From assembly GCF_014202645.1 (NCBI RefSeq), contig NZ_JACHHG010000003.1, forward strand, positions 124,001 to 188,000: 64,000 nt of DNA, given 5' to 3'. The DNA comes from Deinobacterium chartae. GTDB taxonomy: Bacteria; Deinococcota; Deinococci; Deinococcales; Deinococcaceae. A model generated the notes under the pieces. The model saw only the letters and a list, made by a program, of their open reading frames with translations. It did no database searches and was not told the DNA's origin. Numbering within the stretch: position 1 is the first letter of the stretch; each line of letters starts with the position of its first letter. Below, piece after piece: positions 32,643 through 42,496 of the stretch. The position numbers and the translations under genes were made by a program.

Positions 32643-34748
32643 ATGCGCAACAGCACCGTTTCCTGTCCGCTCAAGCTCTGGTTGCTGGGCGCGCTCTGCC
32701 TCGGTTCGAGCTGCCTGGCTCAGCTGTCGGCCGGGCCTGATACGCAAAGCTCCGTGCTCGGCACGGTCATCTACGACCCCGCCGACCCCCACAGCGGGCG
32801 GACCGAGATGTTTGACCGCCTGCTGCGCGAGGCGCGTGGCCCCGAGTTCCCTGACCTGCTGAGGCGGGTCTTTGGGAGCAGCGTCGATACCGCGCTGCAG
32901 GCGATCGAGCAAGACGACGAGGCGCTGCTCGTCGAACTCGACGCGTTTCTGCGCACCAGGCTCGAGGAACAGGGCGAAGAGACGGGTACCGCTTTCCTTG
33001 GGCAACGTCCGGCGCAGCCGTCGTGGCTGGGAGCCCGCATCCCGGCCGGACTGGTCGTTCTGCGCCCCGAGACCGCGCGGCACGTGAACCTGGTCCGCCT
33101 GCAGACCCCGCCGGACATTCAGGTGCAGGAAAACGACCGGGAAATCCGAGCCCAGGGTTCGGACACCAAGCGTTTCGAGACGAAAGAAGCTCGGGGAACG
33201 CGCACGCAGAAGGCCGAGACCCGGTACATCAAGGACGGCCGCAGCTTCGGCGTCGAAATCAAAAACACGCAGATCATCGAGGCCGTGTCGATCCCGGACG
33301 GCAAAAGCTTTCGCAAGGAGCTCTCGATGCTCTGGGGTGCAGCGCTTGCCGCCTGCCCCGACGCGAACGGGGTTACGGCCGGAACCGGGAACGCCAGGGT
33401 CATCTCGAAAACCACCTACACCGAAAACGGTGCGACCGTAACGATCACCAGCGCATTTGATCTGCAGGCCCCGCTGACCGGTCACGTTAACGAACAGGCG
33501 GTGATGACGCATTACGACCTGGTGGTCAACGCCCACACCGAGAACTCGGGTTACGCAGAAGCCCTGCGGCGCAGCCTGATCAAGGAAATCAAACTCCAAG
33601 ACGGCAGGTACGGCGTTCGTTACGACATACCGGGCAACACCCTCGAGGTCAGCGACGGCACCTACGGCGGAAAGCGCACACCCGCCAAAATGGGCAAGGC
33701 GACGGGAAGCCGGTTGACGCCGATGACCGACGCCCAGGCCGCGCGGGTTGATTCGGCCATCGGATCGATGGTCCCGGCGATCTGGCACTCGGCCAACGAG
33801 ATGTACGCCGCAGCCCAGAGGCACTGGCGCAATTACGGCTGCCTCGAAGTGCGGGTTGCTGCGCCGAAAACCGTGCTCGAACCGGGTGAGTCCGTTGCGG
33901 TCTCGGCCGAGACCGTTCACCTGCACGACGGCAGCAGGGTAAACGCCGCGATGAACGCCGAAGCCTACCCGGGACAGGTGACGCCCGAATCGCAACGCGC
34001 CACGCCCGGGGCGACGTTCACCTTCATGCAAGAAGGCGAGGACAACGGGACTTTCTCGGTTCGCTCCGTCTCCAGGCGCGGAATCGGCAAGGGCGACCTC
34101 GAGTTTCGCGTTAAAGAAGCCGAGGAACCGGCGCCAAACGCGGTCTGGACGGGCAGCGTGCGCGTCGAGCGAAAACAGCGCGAGGAGCGGGAGAAGCGTT
34201 CTGGCGCGAACCTGCAGGAAAACGGCGGCTACACGGAAACCACGACCAGCCTCCGCCTCGAGTTGACCGGCAGGCTTGACCCCGGGGCCGAAACGGCCAA
34301 CGCCTACCTGTCGGGCGTCTCGGGGGAGCAGCGGCAGGTCGATTACGAATACGACCGCTACAAGGTGGACGAAGGCTACTGTGGCCCGAACGCGGTTCCC
34401 TTCAGGGGTCCCAAGGAGATCACCCGGACCAGCACCACAACCGTCCGTTACGACAAGGAGACGCGCGTGCTGGTAGAAGTGGGCCAGGGCCAGGGAAGCC
34501 TCTCGTTCTCGCTGCCCGAGCAGACCGGCCGCACGGTGCACCGGTACGTGCACAGCTCGCCGTGCAGCGACAATGACCGCGCAAACACGAACGAAGCGAC
34601 GGACGAAGACGTCGCCGGGCCGGGCGGAAGCTTTTCGTTCTCGTTTCCGGTAGATCCGGCGGGGAAAATTCTCAGGGGCTCGATCACGGTTCCCGAGGAG
34701 GACGGCAGCACCACCACCTACAGCTGGGAACTGAGGGTGCGTCCCTGA
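32643..34748 (+). CDS. large secreted protein of unknown function
   Basis: 701 residues from ATG 32643. TAGCCT 7 bases before it indicates a leaderless mRNA. Signal peptide LWLLGALCLGSSCLAQLSAG. The mature protein is rich in charged and Thr residues and predicted beta strands, with conserved-looking pieces WLGARIPAGLVVLRPETARH, YIKDGRSFGVEIKNTQI, MYAAAQRHWRNYGCLEVRV, and an Ig-like stretch KTVLEPGESVAVSAETVHLHDGS broken into beta blocks; the end alternates Thr/Ser strands (TRTSTTTVRYDKETR). No enzyme motif seen. Its codons use more GAA and AAA than neighbours and CCTCGAGG is sparse, which hints at transfer. Function unknown. Confidence 0.8.
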   Translation: MRNSTVSCPLKLWLLGALCLGSSCLAQLSAGPDTQSSVLGTVIYDPADPHSGRTEMFDRLLREARGPEFPDLLRRVFGSSVDTALQAIEQDDEALLVELDAFLRTRLEEQGEETGTAFLGQRPAQPSWLGARIPAGLVVLRPETARHVNLVRLQTPPDIQVQENDREIRAQGSDTKRFETKEARGTRTQKAETRYIKDGRSFGVEIKNTQIIEAVSIPDGKSFRKELSMLWGAALAACPDANGVTAGTGNARVISKTTYTENGATVTITSAFDLQAPLTGHVNEQAVMTHYDLVVNAHTENSGYAEALRRSLIKEIKLQDGRYGVRYDIPGNTLEVSDGTYGGKRTPAKMGKATGSRLTPMTDAQAARVDSAIGSMVPAIWHSANEMYAAAQRHWRNYGCLEVRVAAPKTVLEPGESVAVSAETVHLHDGSRVNAAMNAEAYPGQVTPESQRATPGATFTFMQEGEDNGTFSVRSVSRRGIGKGDLEFRVKEAEEPAPNAVWTGSVRVERKQREEREKRSGANLQENGGYTETTTSLRLELTGRLDPGAETANAYLSGVSGEQRQVDYEYDRYKVDEGYCGPNAVPFRGPKEITRTSTTTVRYDKETRVLVEVGQGQGSLSFSLPEQTGRTVHRYVHSSPCSDNDRANTNEATDEDVAGPGGSFSFSFPVDPAGKILRGSITVPEEDGSTTTYSWELRVRP

Positions 34749-34783
34749 ACCGTACCGAGAGCGGATCCGTTTAACCTGAAGGC

Positions 34784-35554
34784 ATGACGGCTCACCCTGA
34801 CCTGGAAGCTGCCCACCTGCTCGCACGCCGCCAGACCCTGATCGAAACGCACCTCGAGGGGTTGGGGCCCGAACCGGCCTTTCTGGACGCGCTGGACCTC
34901 GAGGAGCAGCATCAACTGCTCGACTTGTGCTGCGGAACCGGGAGCTTCCTGGCTGCTCTGGCGGCAGCGGGCCACACCGGTGAACTGGTCGGGCTCGACC
35001 GCTCAGAAGCGCTGCTGCAGGCCGCACGCGCCAGACATCCGGACGTGCGTTTCGTGCTGGGAGACGCGCTAAACGCCCCGTTTCCCTCCGAATCATTTGA
35101 CCGCATCAGCCTGCGTTTCGCGCTGCCGCACCTGTCGCCGCGTTTTGCGGCCCTGAGCGAGATTGCGCGCCTGCTGCGGCAGGGCGGGCGCGTCGCTGCC
35201 CTGCACGGCACGGCCGGACACCTCGAGGAGTTCTGGCAGGTATTGCACCGCGCGATGCACGCTCACCCGCGGCTCCGGGACCACGCGCTACCGCCACCGG
35301 CGCAGCCGGCATGCGACGCGCCCGCCGCCTTTGGACCGTTTCGGGCGGTCGAGCGGCGAGTCCTCGAGGACGCCGTCTGGCTCACGCCCGAGGAGTCCAC
35401 CGTGCTGCTCGGCAGCTACCTGCCCGCCCTGGAGCTTCCCCAGGCGGCCCTGCCTGCGCTGCGCCAGCGTTACCTCGAGGAGGTCGCGGGAGAGCTGCGC
35501 GGGGAGAAGTGGCGGCTGACGGCGCGCTGGGAACTGTGGAGCGCGCGACGCTGA
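34784..35554 (+). CDS. class I SAM-dependent methyltransferase
   Basis: 256 residues. TAACCT lies 6 bases before ATG 34784 (leaderless). SAM motif I LLDLCCGTGSFLAALAA, motif II VGLDRSEALLQAARARHPDV, motif IV region VLGDALNAPFPSESFDRISL and motif V-VI RLLRQGGRVAALHG. This is a Methyltransf_11/25 small-molecule methylase with a C-terminal lid of about 90 residues. The acceptor is unknown. Its 3' end overlaps a hairpin shared with the convergent response regulator. Confidence 0.88.
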   Translation: MTAHPDLEAAHLLARRQTLIETHLEGLGPEPAFLDALDLEEQHQLLDLCCGTGSFLAALAAAGHTGELVGLDRSEALLQAARARHPDVRFVLGDALNAPFPSESFDRISLRFALPHLSPRFAALSEIARLLRQGGRVAALHGTAGHLEEFWQVLHRAMHAHPRLRDHALPPPAQPACDAPAAFGPFRAVERRVLEDAVWLTPEESTVLLGSYLPALELPQAALPALRQRYLEEVAGELRGEKWRLTARWELWSARR

Positions 35555-35569
35555 AGCCAGCGTCGCGCG
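35542..35569 (+). terminator. hairpin at the methyltransferase 3' end
   Basis: CGCGCGACGCT pairs with AGCGTCGCGCG around GAAGCC. The stem includes the last codons and stop of the methyltransferase gene; no T-run follows. Confidence 0.5.
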
Positions 35570-35589
35570 TGAGCGAAGCAGCGCGCAGC

Positions 35590-36024
35590 TCAGCTGGGCT
35601 GCTGGGTTTTGGGCAGGCGCACCAGGGCCATCCAGAAATCTTCGAAGGTCTTGACGACCTCGAAAAAATCCGCCATCGAAACCGGTTTGGTGATGTAGGC
35701 GTTGGCGTGCAGGTGATAGCTGCGCCATACGTCGGCTTCGGCCGCCGAGGTGGTCAGGACGATCACCGGGATCGCCCGCAGTTCGGGGTCGCGTTTGAGC
35801 TCGTCGAGCAGCTCCAGGCCACCCATGCGCGGCATGTTGAGATCGAGCAGGATCAGGTCGGGCCGGGTAGCGCCGGAGAACTCGCCCTTGCGACGCAGGA
35901 AAGCCAGGGCCTCTTCACCGTCGGAAACGTGGCTGAGGCGGTTGGCGATACGGGCTTCCTCGAACGCCTCGCGGGTGAGCAGGACGTCGGCAGGGTTGTC
36001 TTCCACCAGCAGAATTTCGATCAA
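35590..36024 (-). CDS. CheY-like response regulator (Rcp1 type)
   Basis: Single receiver domain, 144 residues, no output domain. Acid pair [10 protein letters not shown] at the N-terminus, phospho-Asp61 in [15 protein letters not shown], Thr/Lys switch residues in [13 protein letters not shown] and ITKPVSM. This is the Rcp1 type that partners cyanobacterial-phytochrome-like and PAS kinases. Start is TTG (complement of 36022-36024) with AAAGGTG upstream; no ATG fits. It lies 41 bases after the multi-PAS kinase gene, so it is almost surely its partner. Confidence 0.92.
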   Translation of the reverse strand: MIEILLVEDNPADVLLTREAFEEARIANRLSHVSDGEEALAFLRRKGEFSGATRPDLILLDLNMPRMGGLELLDELKRDPELRAIPVIVLTTSAAEADVWRSYHLHANAYITKPVSMADFFEVVKTFEDFWMALVRLPKTQQPS

Positions 36025-36065
36025 AAAAACACCTTTCTTGGAGCCACAGCTTCCCGTACCCGAGT

Positions 36066-39000
36066 TTACCGGGAAGCGGCCGGTAGGGTGAAGTGAAAAA
36101 CACTTCCTTTTCCCGGTTCGGACTCGAGCCAGATGTTGCCTCCGTGACGCTCGACGATGCGCTTGCAGATCGCGAGCCCAACGCCGTTGCCTTCATAGCT
36201 TTCGCGGCTGTGCAGCCGCTGGAAGATCATGAAGATGCGCTCGAAGTACCTGGGGTCGATGCCGATGCCGTTATCGCTCACCGAGAAACGCCACATCCTG
36301 CCTTCGCGCTCCGAGGAGATGTGAATGTGCGGCGTGATGTCTGGCCGGCGAAACTTCAGGCCGTTCGCGATCAGGTTCTGGAACAGCTGACGCAGTTGCC
36401 CGCCATCTGCGCGCACCTCCGGCAGTTTATCAAAACTCACCCGCGCCCCGCTCTCGCTCACCAGCTGCTCGAGCGAGGCGAGCACCTCGAGCAGGGCCTC
36501 CTCGCTCGAGGTGGGCTCGGGTGTCACCTCGCTCGAACCGGCCCGCGAGTAAGCCAGCAGGTCGTGAATCAGTCGCTGCATGCGGCGGGCCCCTCCCACC
36601 GCGAACTCGATGTACCGGTCGGCGCGCTCGTCGAGCTGCCCCCGGTAACGCTGGGCCAGCAGCTCGGTATAGCTTGCCACCGTGCGCAGCGGTTCTTGCA
36701 GGTCGTGGCTGGCCACGTAGGCGAACTGCTGCAGCTCCTGGTTTGAGCGGCGCAGCTCCTCGTTGGCGCGGCGCAACCGTTCCTCGCTGCGTTTGCGTTC
36801 GGTAATGTCGCTGAACAGCAGCACCGCGCCGCTCACGCGGCCACCCGCGCCCAACAGCGGGGTGCTGATGTAGTTCACCGGGAAGAGGCTGCCATCGGGC
36901 CGCGTAAAGCGCTCGACATCCGAACGACCCACCTGCCCCTCGCGGAAGGCGTCGAAGGCCGCAAACGCCGTGTGCGGTACGGGCTGTCCTTGCTCGTCCA
37001 CCGGCCGGACGAGCGTGTGAAAGTTCTCGCCGACCAGCTCGCTGACCATCCGGCCGGTCATGGCGGCCGCCGCCGGGTTGGCAAAGCTGACCTGGCCGTT
37101 CAGATCCAGTCCTACGATACCCTCGCCCGCCGCCTCGAGGATCAGCCGGTTGAAAGCGGCCAGCTGTTCGAGCTCGAAGGTCCGGTCCCGCACCCGCCGC
37201 TCGAGCGCGCTGTTCAGCTGCTGCAACGCCTCCTCGGCGCGGCGGCGTTCGCGGATGTCGCGGGTGACCGTGGCAAAGGCGAGCGGCTGGCCGCTCTGCG
37301 GATCGCTGAGCAAGAAGACGTTCCAGTCCACCGCGATCGGCTTGCCTCCCCCGAAGTGCCGGAACTGCGTGTCCCCGCGCCAGCGCCCCTCGTGCAGTAC
37401 GGTTGGCAGCACCTGCTGCGACACGAAGTCACGGTCCTCCTCGAGAAAGAAGTCCTCGATAACGGTCTGGCGGTACTGTTCTTCGGACAGGCCCACCAGT
37501 TCACGGCCCGCCGCGTTCAGGTAGGTGACCCGGCCCTCGAGGTCCGCGATTCCCACGAGGTCCGCGCTCTCCTCGACCAGCCGGGCGAGCCGGTCCGCCT
37601 GCGCCTGCGCTTCGCGCCGCTCGGTGACGTCGCTGTGTACCCCCACCCATTCGCGGATGCTGCCGTCCTCCTCGAGGACCGGGACCGCCCGGGCCTGCAT
37701 GTGCCGGTACACGCCGTCCTTGCGGCGCAGGCGGTGCTCGATGCGGTAGATGCTGCGCTCGCGCACCGCGCGTTTCCAGGCCTGGGCACTGCGCTCGCGG
37801 TCCTCGGGATGCACGGCCTCCAGCCAGCCCCAGCCGATCATGTCGGTGTCGCTCTGTCCGGTGAACTCGCTCCAGGTGGGCTGCGGCGGCTGCATTTCGC
37901 CGCTGGGCGGCGTGGTCCACACGATCTGCGAGGTGGCCTGCACCAGCGAGCGGTAACGCGCCTCGCTCTCGCTCAGCGCCCGCTGGTAGCGTTCGCGTTC
38001 GGTCGTCTCCTCGGCGATGGCCCCCACGCCCAGCACCGGACCGCCGTCCAAGCGCACCGGGTAGTAATCGACGGACCATGACCGCATCACCCCCGGCATG
38101 GCCGGGGTCATGCCCAAGGCGGTCTTGCCCAGGACCGCGCGACCGCTGCGGGCCACCTCGAGGATGGTGGCGTGCACCTCGCTGGCCATCTCGGGCAGCA
38201 GTTCGGGGACCGTGCGTCCCAGGTGCGCCTCGAGGGGCAAGCCGTTGATCTCGGCCAGTTTGGGATTCAGCCGCACGAAGCGCCCGGCCTCGTCGAACAG
38301 TGCCAAGCCAACCGGGGCGCTGCTCAGCAGGGTATCGAGCTGAGCGGCGGTACGCCGCAGTTCGGCCTGGGCGGCCTGCTCGGCCTGGGCTCGCCGCGCG
38401 CGCTCGAGGCCCTGGGCGCACAGCCGGGCCAGGGTGGTCAGGAACGTGCGGTCGGTGTCGCTGAAGTCGCGGTCCTGAGCGAAGGCCAGGGTCAGCACAC
38501 CCAGGGCCTGGCCCTCGAAGGTCAGCGGGAGCGTGGCAATGCCCTGCAGCGAAACGCCCATCTGCTGCCGCAGGCGCATCTGTTCCGGGTACTGCAGCGC
38601 GAGGTCCGCTCCGGTCAGAAACAGGTTCGTATTCGACCGGAGCGCGTCGGTGACCGGCAGCGGGTGGTGCATGTCCATGACGCGGTAATGGTCGATCAGG
38701 ATCTGGGGGTAGCCGACCGACGCCACCACCTCAAGCCGGCCGTGGTCCTCGCTGAGCAGGGCGACCACTCCGGCGGCGGCCTCGAGGAAAGGAACGCTGC
38801 GCTCCAGCACCGTTGCGCCGATCGTCGCGGCATCCGGAGCGCGCAGCAGCGCCCCGGCGATCTCCTGCAGCTGCTGTTCGCGGGCTTCGGCCAGCACCCG
38901 CTCGTGGATGCTCACGCAGGTTCCGATCCAGCCTGCGCCCTGCCCCTGGGCGTCTTGGCGGGGCCGGGCCTGCGACACGAACCAGCGGAAACCCGAGGTT

Positions 39001-39272
39001 CCGCGCAGCCGGAACTCGACTTCGTAGTCTGCTCCGGTCTGCAGCGAGTGCTGTGCGCGTTCTGTCACCCGTGCCCGGTCGTCCGGGTGAACCAGCGACA
39101 TGAGGTCAAAGCCCTGCGGGATCTCCTCGAGGCCCACGTACTCCAAAAAGGCCCGGTTCACGAAGTTCAGCTTCCCGTCGTTTCCGGCTCCCCAGGCGAT
39201 CACGGGCAGAGCGTCATAGGCAGGATCCCGCGCGATAACGGCAGGCGAAGCCGAGGAGGGCTCGGAGGTCAC
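36066..39272 (-). CDS. multi-PAS/GAF sensor histidine kinase
   Basis: 1068 residues, apparently soluble. Order: PAS (about 17-130), GAF (140-300), PAS (310-435), PAS (440-555), PAS (560-680), PAS (705-830), HisKA with H-box [20 protein letters not shown] (His near 855), HATPase_c (945-1068) with [21 protein letters not shown] and [19 protein letters not shown]-box and ATPase types match kinases that pair with Rcp1-like regulators. The GAF has no obvious bilin Cys motif, so the ligand is unknown. GTG start with CATAAT 6 bases upstream (leaderless). Transcribed together with the receiver gene. Confidence 0.94.
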   Translation of the reverse strand: MTSEPSSASPAVIARDPAYDALPVIAWGAGNDGKLNFVNRAFLEYVGLEEIPQGFDLMSLVHPDDRARVTERAQHSLQTGADYEVEFRLRGTSGFRWFVSQARPRQDAQGQGAGWIGTCVSIHERVLAEAREQQLQEIAGALLRAPDAATIGATVLERSVPFLEAAAGVVALLSEDHGRLEVVASVGYPQILIDHYRVMDMHHPLPVTDALRSNTNLFLTGADLALQYPEQMRLRQQMGVSLQGIATLPLTFEGQALGVLTLAFAQDRDFSDTDRTFLTTLARLCAQGLERARRAQAEQAAQAELRRTAAQLDTLLSSAPVGLALFDEAGRFVRLNPKLAEINGLPLEAHLGRTVPELLPEMASEVHATILEVARSGRAVLGKTALGMTPAMPGVMRSWSVDYYPVRLDGGPVLGVGAIAEETTERERYQRALSESEARYRSLVQATSQIVWTTPPSGEMQPPQPTWSEFTGQSDTDMIGWGWLEAVHPEDRERSAQAWKRAVRERSIYRIEHRLRRKDGVYRHMQARAVPVLEEDGSIREWVGVHSDVTERREAQAQADRLARLVEESADLVGIADLEGRVTYLNAAGRELVGLSEEQYRQTVIEDFFLEEDRDFVSQQVLPTVLHEGRWRGDTQFRHFGGGKPIAVDWNVFLLSDPQSGQPLAFATVTRDIRERRRAEEALQQLNSALERRVRDRTFELEQLAAFNRLILEAAGEGIVGLDLNGQVSFANPAAAAMTGRMVSELVGENFHTLVRPVDEQGQPVPHTAFAAFDAFREGQVGRSDVERFTRPDGSLFPVNYISTPLLGAGGRVSGAVLLFSDITERKRSEERLRRANEELRRSNQELQQFAYVASHDLQEPLRTVASYTELLAQRYRGQLDERADRYIEFAVGGARRMQRLIHDLLAYSRAGSSEVTPEPTSSEEALLEVLASLEQLVSESGARVSFDKLPEVRADGGQLRQLFQNLIANGLKFRRPDITPHIHISSEREGRMWRFSVSDNGIGIDPRYFERIFMIFQRLHSRESYEGNGVGLAICKRIVERHGGNIWLESEPGKGSVFHFTLPAASR

Positions 39273-39365
39273 GACGCCATTATGTCACGCAGCACCCGGG
39301 AAATTTCCAGAGGGGGCCGGGTAAGGAGTGGCGGGCAGAACTCCTAGAGTGCGGAGCGCGGCGCC

Positions 39366-40163
39366 TCACCGCTGCTCTTTGGCCCTCCAGATCCGCACCA
39401 GTCCCCGTACCGTCAGATCGTCGTCGTACACGTGCACGCTGCGGCAGTGCCCCTCGAGGGTCCGGGCAAAACCGCCGGTGGCGATGACCCGGGGGGCTGC
39501 GGGCAGCTCACGTGACAGCCGGGCGACCATGCCGTCTACCATCTCGGCGTAACCGAACACCAACCCGCTCTGGATCGCTTCTGCGGTGTTGCGCCCCACC
39601 GCCTGGGGCGGAGCTTCGAGGAGCACCCGGGGCAGCTTGGCCGTGCGCGAGAACAGCGCGTCCGCAGCGGTGGCAGGCCCCGGGGCGATCACGCCGCCCA
39701 TAAAGCGCAGCGGTGCCTGGACCACGTCGAAGGTGGTGGCCGTGCCGAAATCCACGATGATGCCGTACTGTCCCGCCTCGAGGTAAGGCTGCGCGCCGTA
39801 CAGGTTGACCAGGCGATCCGCGCCGATTGCGCGCGGGTCCTCGAGGTCTATGCGTACCTCGGGCAGGTTGCTGGCACCCACCTCGAGGACCGGGATGCGC
39901 CAGTGCGCCTCGAGGGCCGCGCGCAGGTTCTGACCGAGCGGGGGCACGACCGAGGAGAGGATGGCCGCCGCAGGCGTGGGAGCACCGACCAGGCCCAGCA
40001 GGCCGCTGAGGGTGAGGGCGAGGTCGTCGGGGAGCAGGTCGCGGGCGGTGCGGACGCGCCAGCGGTGCAGAACCGTGTCGTCCGCGCCGATGAGTCCCAA
40101 GACGGTGGAGGTGTTTCCCACGTCGATGGCGAGCAGGGGTGCCGTGGGCTGCGAAGAGAACAT
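39366..40163 (-). CDS. coaX: type III pantothenate kinase CoaX
   Basis: First step of coenzyme A synthesis: pantothenate to 4'-phosphopantothenate. 265 residues. Family motifs LLAIDVGNTSTVLGLIG (phosphate), GADRLVNLYGAQPYL, GIIVDFGTATTFDVVQ, GGVIAPGPATAADALFSRTA and VIATGGFARTLE. Start ATG 40163; TACAAT stands 6 bases upstream, hence leaderless. A longer open frame upstream of this ATG is noise. Confidence 0.95.
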   Translation of the reverse strand: MFSSQPTAPLLAIDVGNTSTVLGLIGADDTVLHRWRVRTARDLLPDDLALTLSGLLGLVGAPTPAAAILSSVVPPLGQNLRAALEAHWRIPVLEVGASNLPEVRIDLEDPRAIGADRLVNLYGAQPYLEAGQYGIIVDFGTATTFDVVQAPLRFMGGVIAPGPATAADALFSRTAKLPRVLLEAPPQAVGRNTAEAIQSGLVFGYAEMVDGMVARLSRELPAAPRVIATGGFARTLEGHCRSVHVYDDDLTVRGLVRIWRAKEQR

Positions 40164-40303
40164 GCGGCCATTGTAGGGCCTGAGCCGCGTTCTGGACCGG
40201 ACCGGCCGCGCAAAGGCAGCGCCGAGCGGTCGCAACAGAGGACGCGGCGGGGCTGCAGGCTCCCGCCGCACCGGACCGCGTGGGTGATTTTCCCGTTCCA
40301 GCT

Positions 40304-41206
40304 TCAGGCCGGCAGCGCCTTGGGCCGCGCTTCGTTGCGGCTGCCCACCGTGGCCCCGATGCTGGCGGCCATGATGCACAGCACCGCCACCAGCTGCAGC
40401 GGCGAAAGCACCTCGTGCAGCAGCAGCCAGCCGGTCAGTACGCCTATGGCCGGCTCGAGGCTCAGCAGAATGCTGAAAGTGCGTGCGGGCAGGGCGCGCA
40501 GGCCCAGCATCTCCAGCGAGTAGGGCAGCGCGCTCGAGAGCAGCGCGACGCCCAGGCCGGCCAGCAGGACCCCGGGCGTGAGCGTGGAGAACAACCCGTT
40601 CGCCAGTGCGAACGGCAGGGCCAGCACGGCTCCGACCAGCATGCCGACCGCCACGCCCTGCCCGCCCTCGAAGGCCTGCCCCATACGGCGCCCGGCCAGC
40701 ACGTAAGCAGCCCAGGCCGCGCCGCTCAGCAGCGCCAGACCGACCCCAGCCAGGTCGAGGGCTCCCAGGTCGCGCCAGGGCGCCAGCAGCGTGATCCCGG
40801 CTGCGGCCAGGCCGACCCAGGCCAGGTCCTGCGGACGGCGCGAGCTCACGGCGGCCACGCACAGCGGACCCAGAAAGGCGATGGCGATGACCAGCCCGAT
40901 CGGCAGCCGGGCGATCGCCAGGTAGTAGGTGAGGTTCATGGCGCACAGCGCGGCGCCGTACATCAGCGCCGCCGACCAGCGTGCCGAGCCCAGCCGGCTC
41001 AGCGCCGGACGAAATACCGCCAGCAGGATCAGGGCGGCCAGGGACAGACGCAGCGAGGTCATCCCGACCGGGCCGGTCAGGTGGAACAGTCCCTTGGCAA
41101 AGGCAGCGCCCGCCTGGGTGGAGATCACGGCGGCCACCACGGCCACCACCGGAAGCGCGCCTCCCAGCACAGGGAAGCGCGCTTCCGCGCGAGCGGACGG
41201 CCTCAC
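40304..41206 (-). CDS. EamA/DMT-family transporter
   Basis: About ten helices, 300 residues. Start GTG 41206 overlaps the TGA of the 92-residue protein (GTGA), so the two are coupled. First EamA repeat: VISTQAGAAFAKGLFHLTG, TSLRLSLAALILLAVFRP; second: VLALLSGAAWAAYVLAGRR-like block, ending LLSLEPAIGVLTGWLLLHE followed by SPLQLVAVLCIMAASIGA. Similar to RhtA/ThrE-type exporters of amino acids, but the substrate is not known. A LysR gene is divergent upstream and may regulate this pair. Confidence 0.9.
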   Translation of the reverse strand: MRPSARAEARFPVLGGALPVVAVVAAVISTQAGAAFAKGLFHLTGPVGMTSLRLSLAALILLAVFRPALSRLGSARWSAALMYGAALCAMNLTYYLAIARLPIGLVIAIAFLGPLCVAAVSSRRPQDLAWVGLAAAGITLLAPWRDLGALDLAGVGLALLSGAAWAAYVLAGRRMGQAFEGGQGVAVGMLVGAVLALPFALANGLFSTLTPGVLLAGLGVALLSSALPYSLEMLGLRALPARTFSILLSLEPAIGVLTGWLLLHEVLSPLQLVAVLCIMAASIGATVGSRNEARPKALPA

Positions 41207-41481
41207 ACGTGCTGACGCCAGGCCAGCACCTCGAGGTGGTGGGTGCCAAGCTGCGCGATCAGGTCCTGCAGCGAGCGGCCCGCTTCGAGCGCGCGCGCCT
41301 CGAGGATGAAGTCCCCCAGGGCCGCGTAAGGCCACATGCGCAGCGTCCAGCCGCGCACTTCGGGGGCAGGCGGCGTGTTCTGGCCGGGCAGGGTGCTGAG
41401 GACCTCGAGGTAAACCGTGGCGGCCTGGGCGGTCGCGTTGCTGGATGAGTTGGTGTTCGGGCGGGTCAGGGTCTGGGGCAT
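41203..41481 (-). CDS. small protein upstream of EamA transporter
   Basis: 92 residues from ATG 41481 with an SD-like GGAGAG. After a Thr/Asn/Ser-rich N-terminus it reads TVYLEVLSTLPGQ, GWTLRMWPYAALGDFILEAR and LEVLAWRQHV. No family recognised. It is the first gene of a two-gene unit with the exporter and divergent from a LysR regulator. It may be a cytoplasmic partner of the exporter; that is a guess from context. Confidence 0.65.
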   Translation of the reverse strand: MPQTLTRPNTNSSSNATAQAATVYLEVLSTLPGQNTPPAPEVRGWTLRMWPYAALGDFILEARALEAGRSLQDLIAQLGTHHLEVLAWRQHV

Positions 41482-41599
41482 GGCGGCTCTCCTGCTCTCA
41501 TGGTGCGCCTGGCGCGGGTTTTTAACCATCGGGCCGGGCCGCTGGCACGCCCTGTTGTATCGGGCCGACCGATGCGAAAAGTGCTCTACAATAAATGCC

Positions 41600-42490
41600 G
41601 TGAAGCCCACCCTGGCCCAGCTCCGCCTGTTTGTCGCCGTGGCCGATGCGGGCGGCTTCAGCGAGGCCGCCGCCGAGCTCGGGATGTCCCAGAGCTCGCT
41701 GAGCGAGGCGGTCGGCAACCTCGAGCGCGCCCTGGGCAAGCCGCTGCTGCGGCGCGGACGGCACGGGGTGACGCTCACCGATCCCGGACGCCGCGCCCTC
41801 GAGCACGCACGCCGCGCGCTGATGGCGGTCGACGACCTGATCTTGGCGGTGGCCGAGGTCGCCGAGCTGAGCGGGACGCTGCGCGTCGTCTCGGCCCGCA
41901 GCGCTGCCACCCACCTGCTGCCTCCCGCCATCGCGGCCTTTCGCCGCCTGCACCCGCACGTCAGCGTAGAGCTGCTCGACTCGGAAACCGAGGCGGAGGC
42001 TGCCGAGACCCTGCTCCAGCAGGGCCGGGCCGATCTGGGCATCCTGCCCCTGCCGGCGCGGACCTCGCTGCTCACCTGGCCGTACTTCTCGGACGAATGG
42101 CTGGGCGTGCTGCCCGCCGCTTCCGCACCAAAGCGCCTCGAGTGGTCCGCCTTTCAGGGCGTGCCCCTGATCCTCAACGCCGCCTCCCCGAGTGCCGAGC
42201 GTTTGATCCGCAGGCACCTCGAAGTGCACGGCGTGCGGGTGAACCAGGTGCAGTACGTGGGCGAGGACAGCGTGATCCTGGGCATGGTCAAGCACGGCCT
42301 GGGCGTGACGGTACTGCCCCGCCTGGCGGTACTGCCGCTGCCCGACGGCCTCGCGGCCCTGCCGCTGCCCGCACCGCTGGTCCGCAGCCTGGGCATCGCG
42401 GTGTTGCCCCGGCGCGCCAGCTTGCCCATGATCGCCGAGTTCGCGGCGTTGCTGCGGGGCCGCAGCGACGGTCCACCCCCAGAGCGCTGA
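41600..42490 (+). CDS. LysR-family transcriptional regulator
   Basis: 296 residues. Start GTG 41600 with TACAAT exactly 7 bases upstream (leaderless). N-terminal winged HTH: LRLFVAVADAGGFSEAAAEL, GMSQSSLSEAVGNLERALG, LLRRGRHGVTLTDPGRRAL. Effector domain: GTLRVVSARSAATHLLPPAI, and EDSVILGMVKHGLGVTVLP near the end. The 118-base gap to the divergent small protein/EamA pair is the natural place for its operator, so it probably controls itself and that exporter. Confidence 0.93.
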   Translation: MKPTLAQLRLFVAVADAGGFSEAAAELGMSQSSLSEAVGNLERALGKPLLRRGRHGVTLTDPGRRALEHARRALMAVDDLILAVAEVAELSGTLRVVSARSAATHLLPPAIAAFRRLHPHVSVELLDSETEAEAAETLLQQGRADLGILPLPARTSLLTWPYFSDEWLGVLPAASAPKRLEWSAFQGVPLILNAASPSAERLIRRHLEVHGVRVNQVQYVGEDSVILGMVKHGLGVTVLPRLAVLPLPDGLAALPLPAPLVRSLGIAVLPRRASLPMIAEFAALLRGRSDGPPPER

Positions 42491-42496
42491 AACTCC

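Noticed and set aside
39279-39290. TTATGTCACG as half of the Deinococcus radiation-response (DdrO) motif
   Set aside because: Only a half-site matches; the palindrome is absent, and the sequence is explained as the -10 box of the kinase gene.
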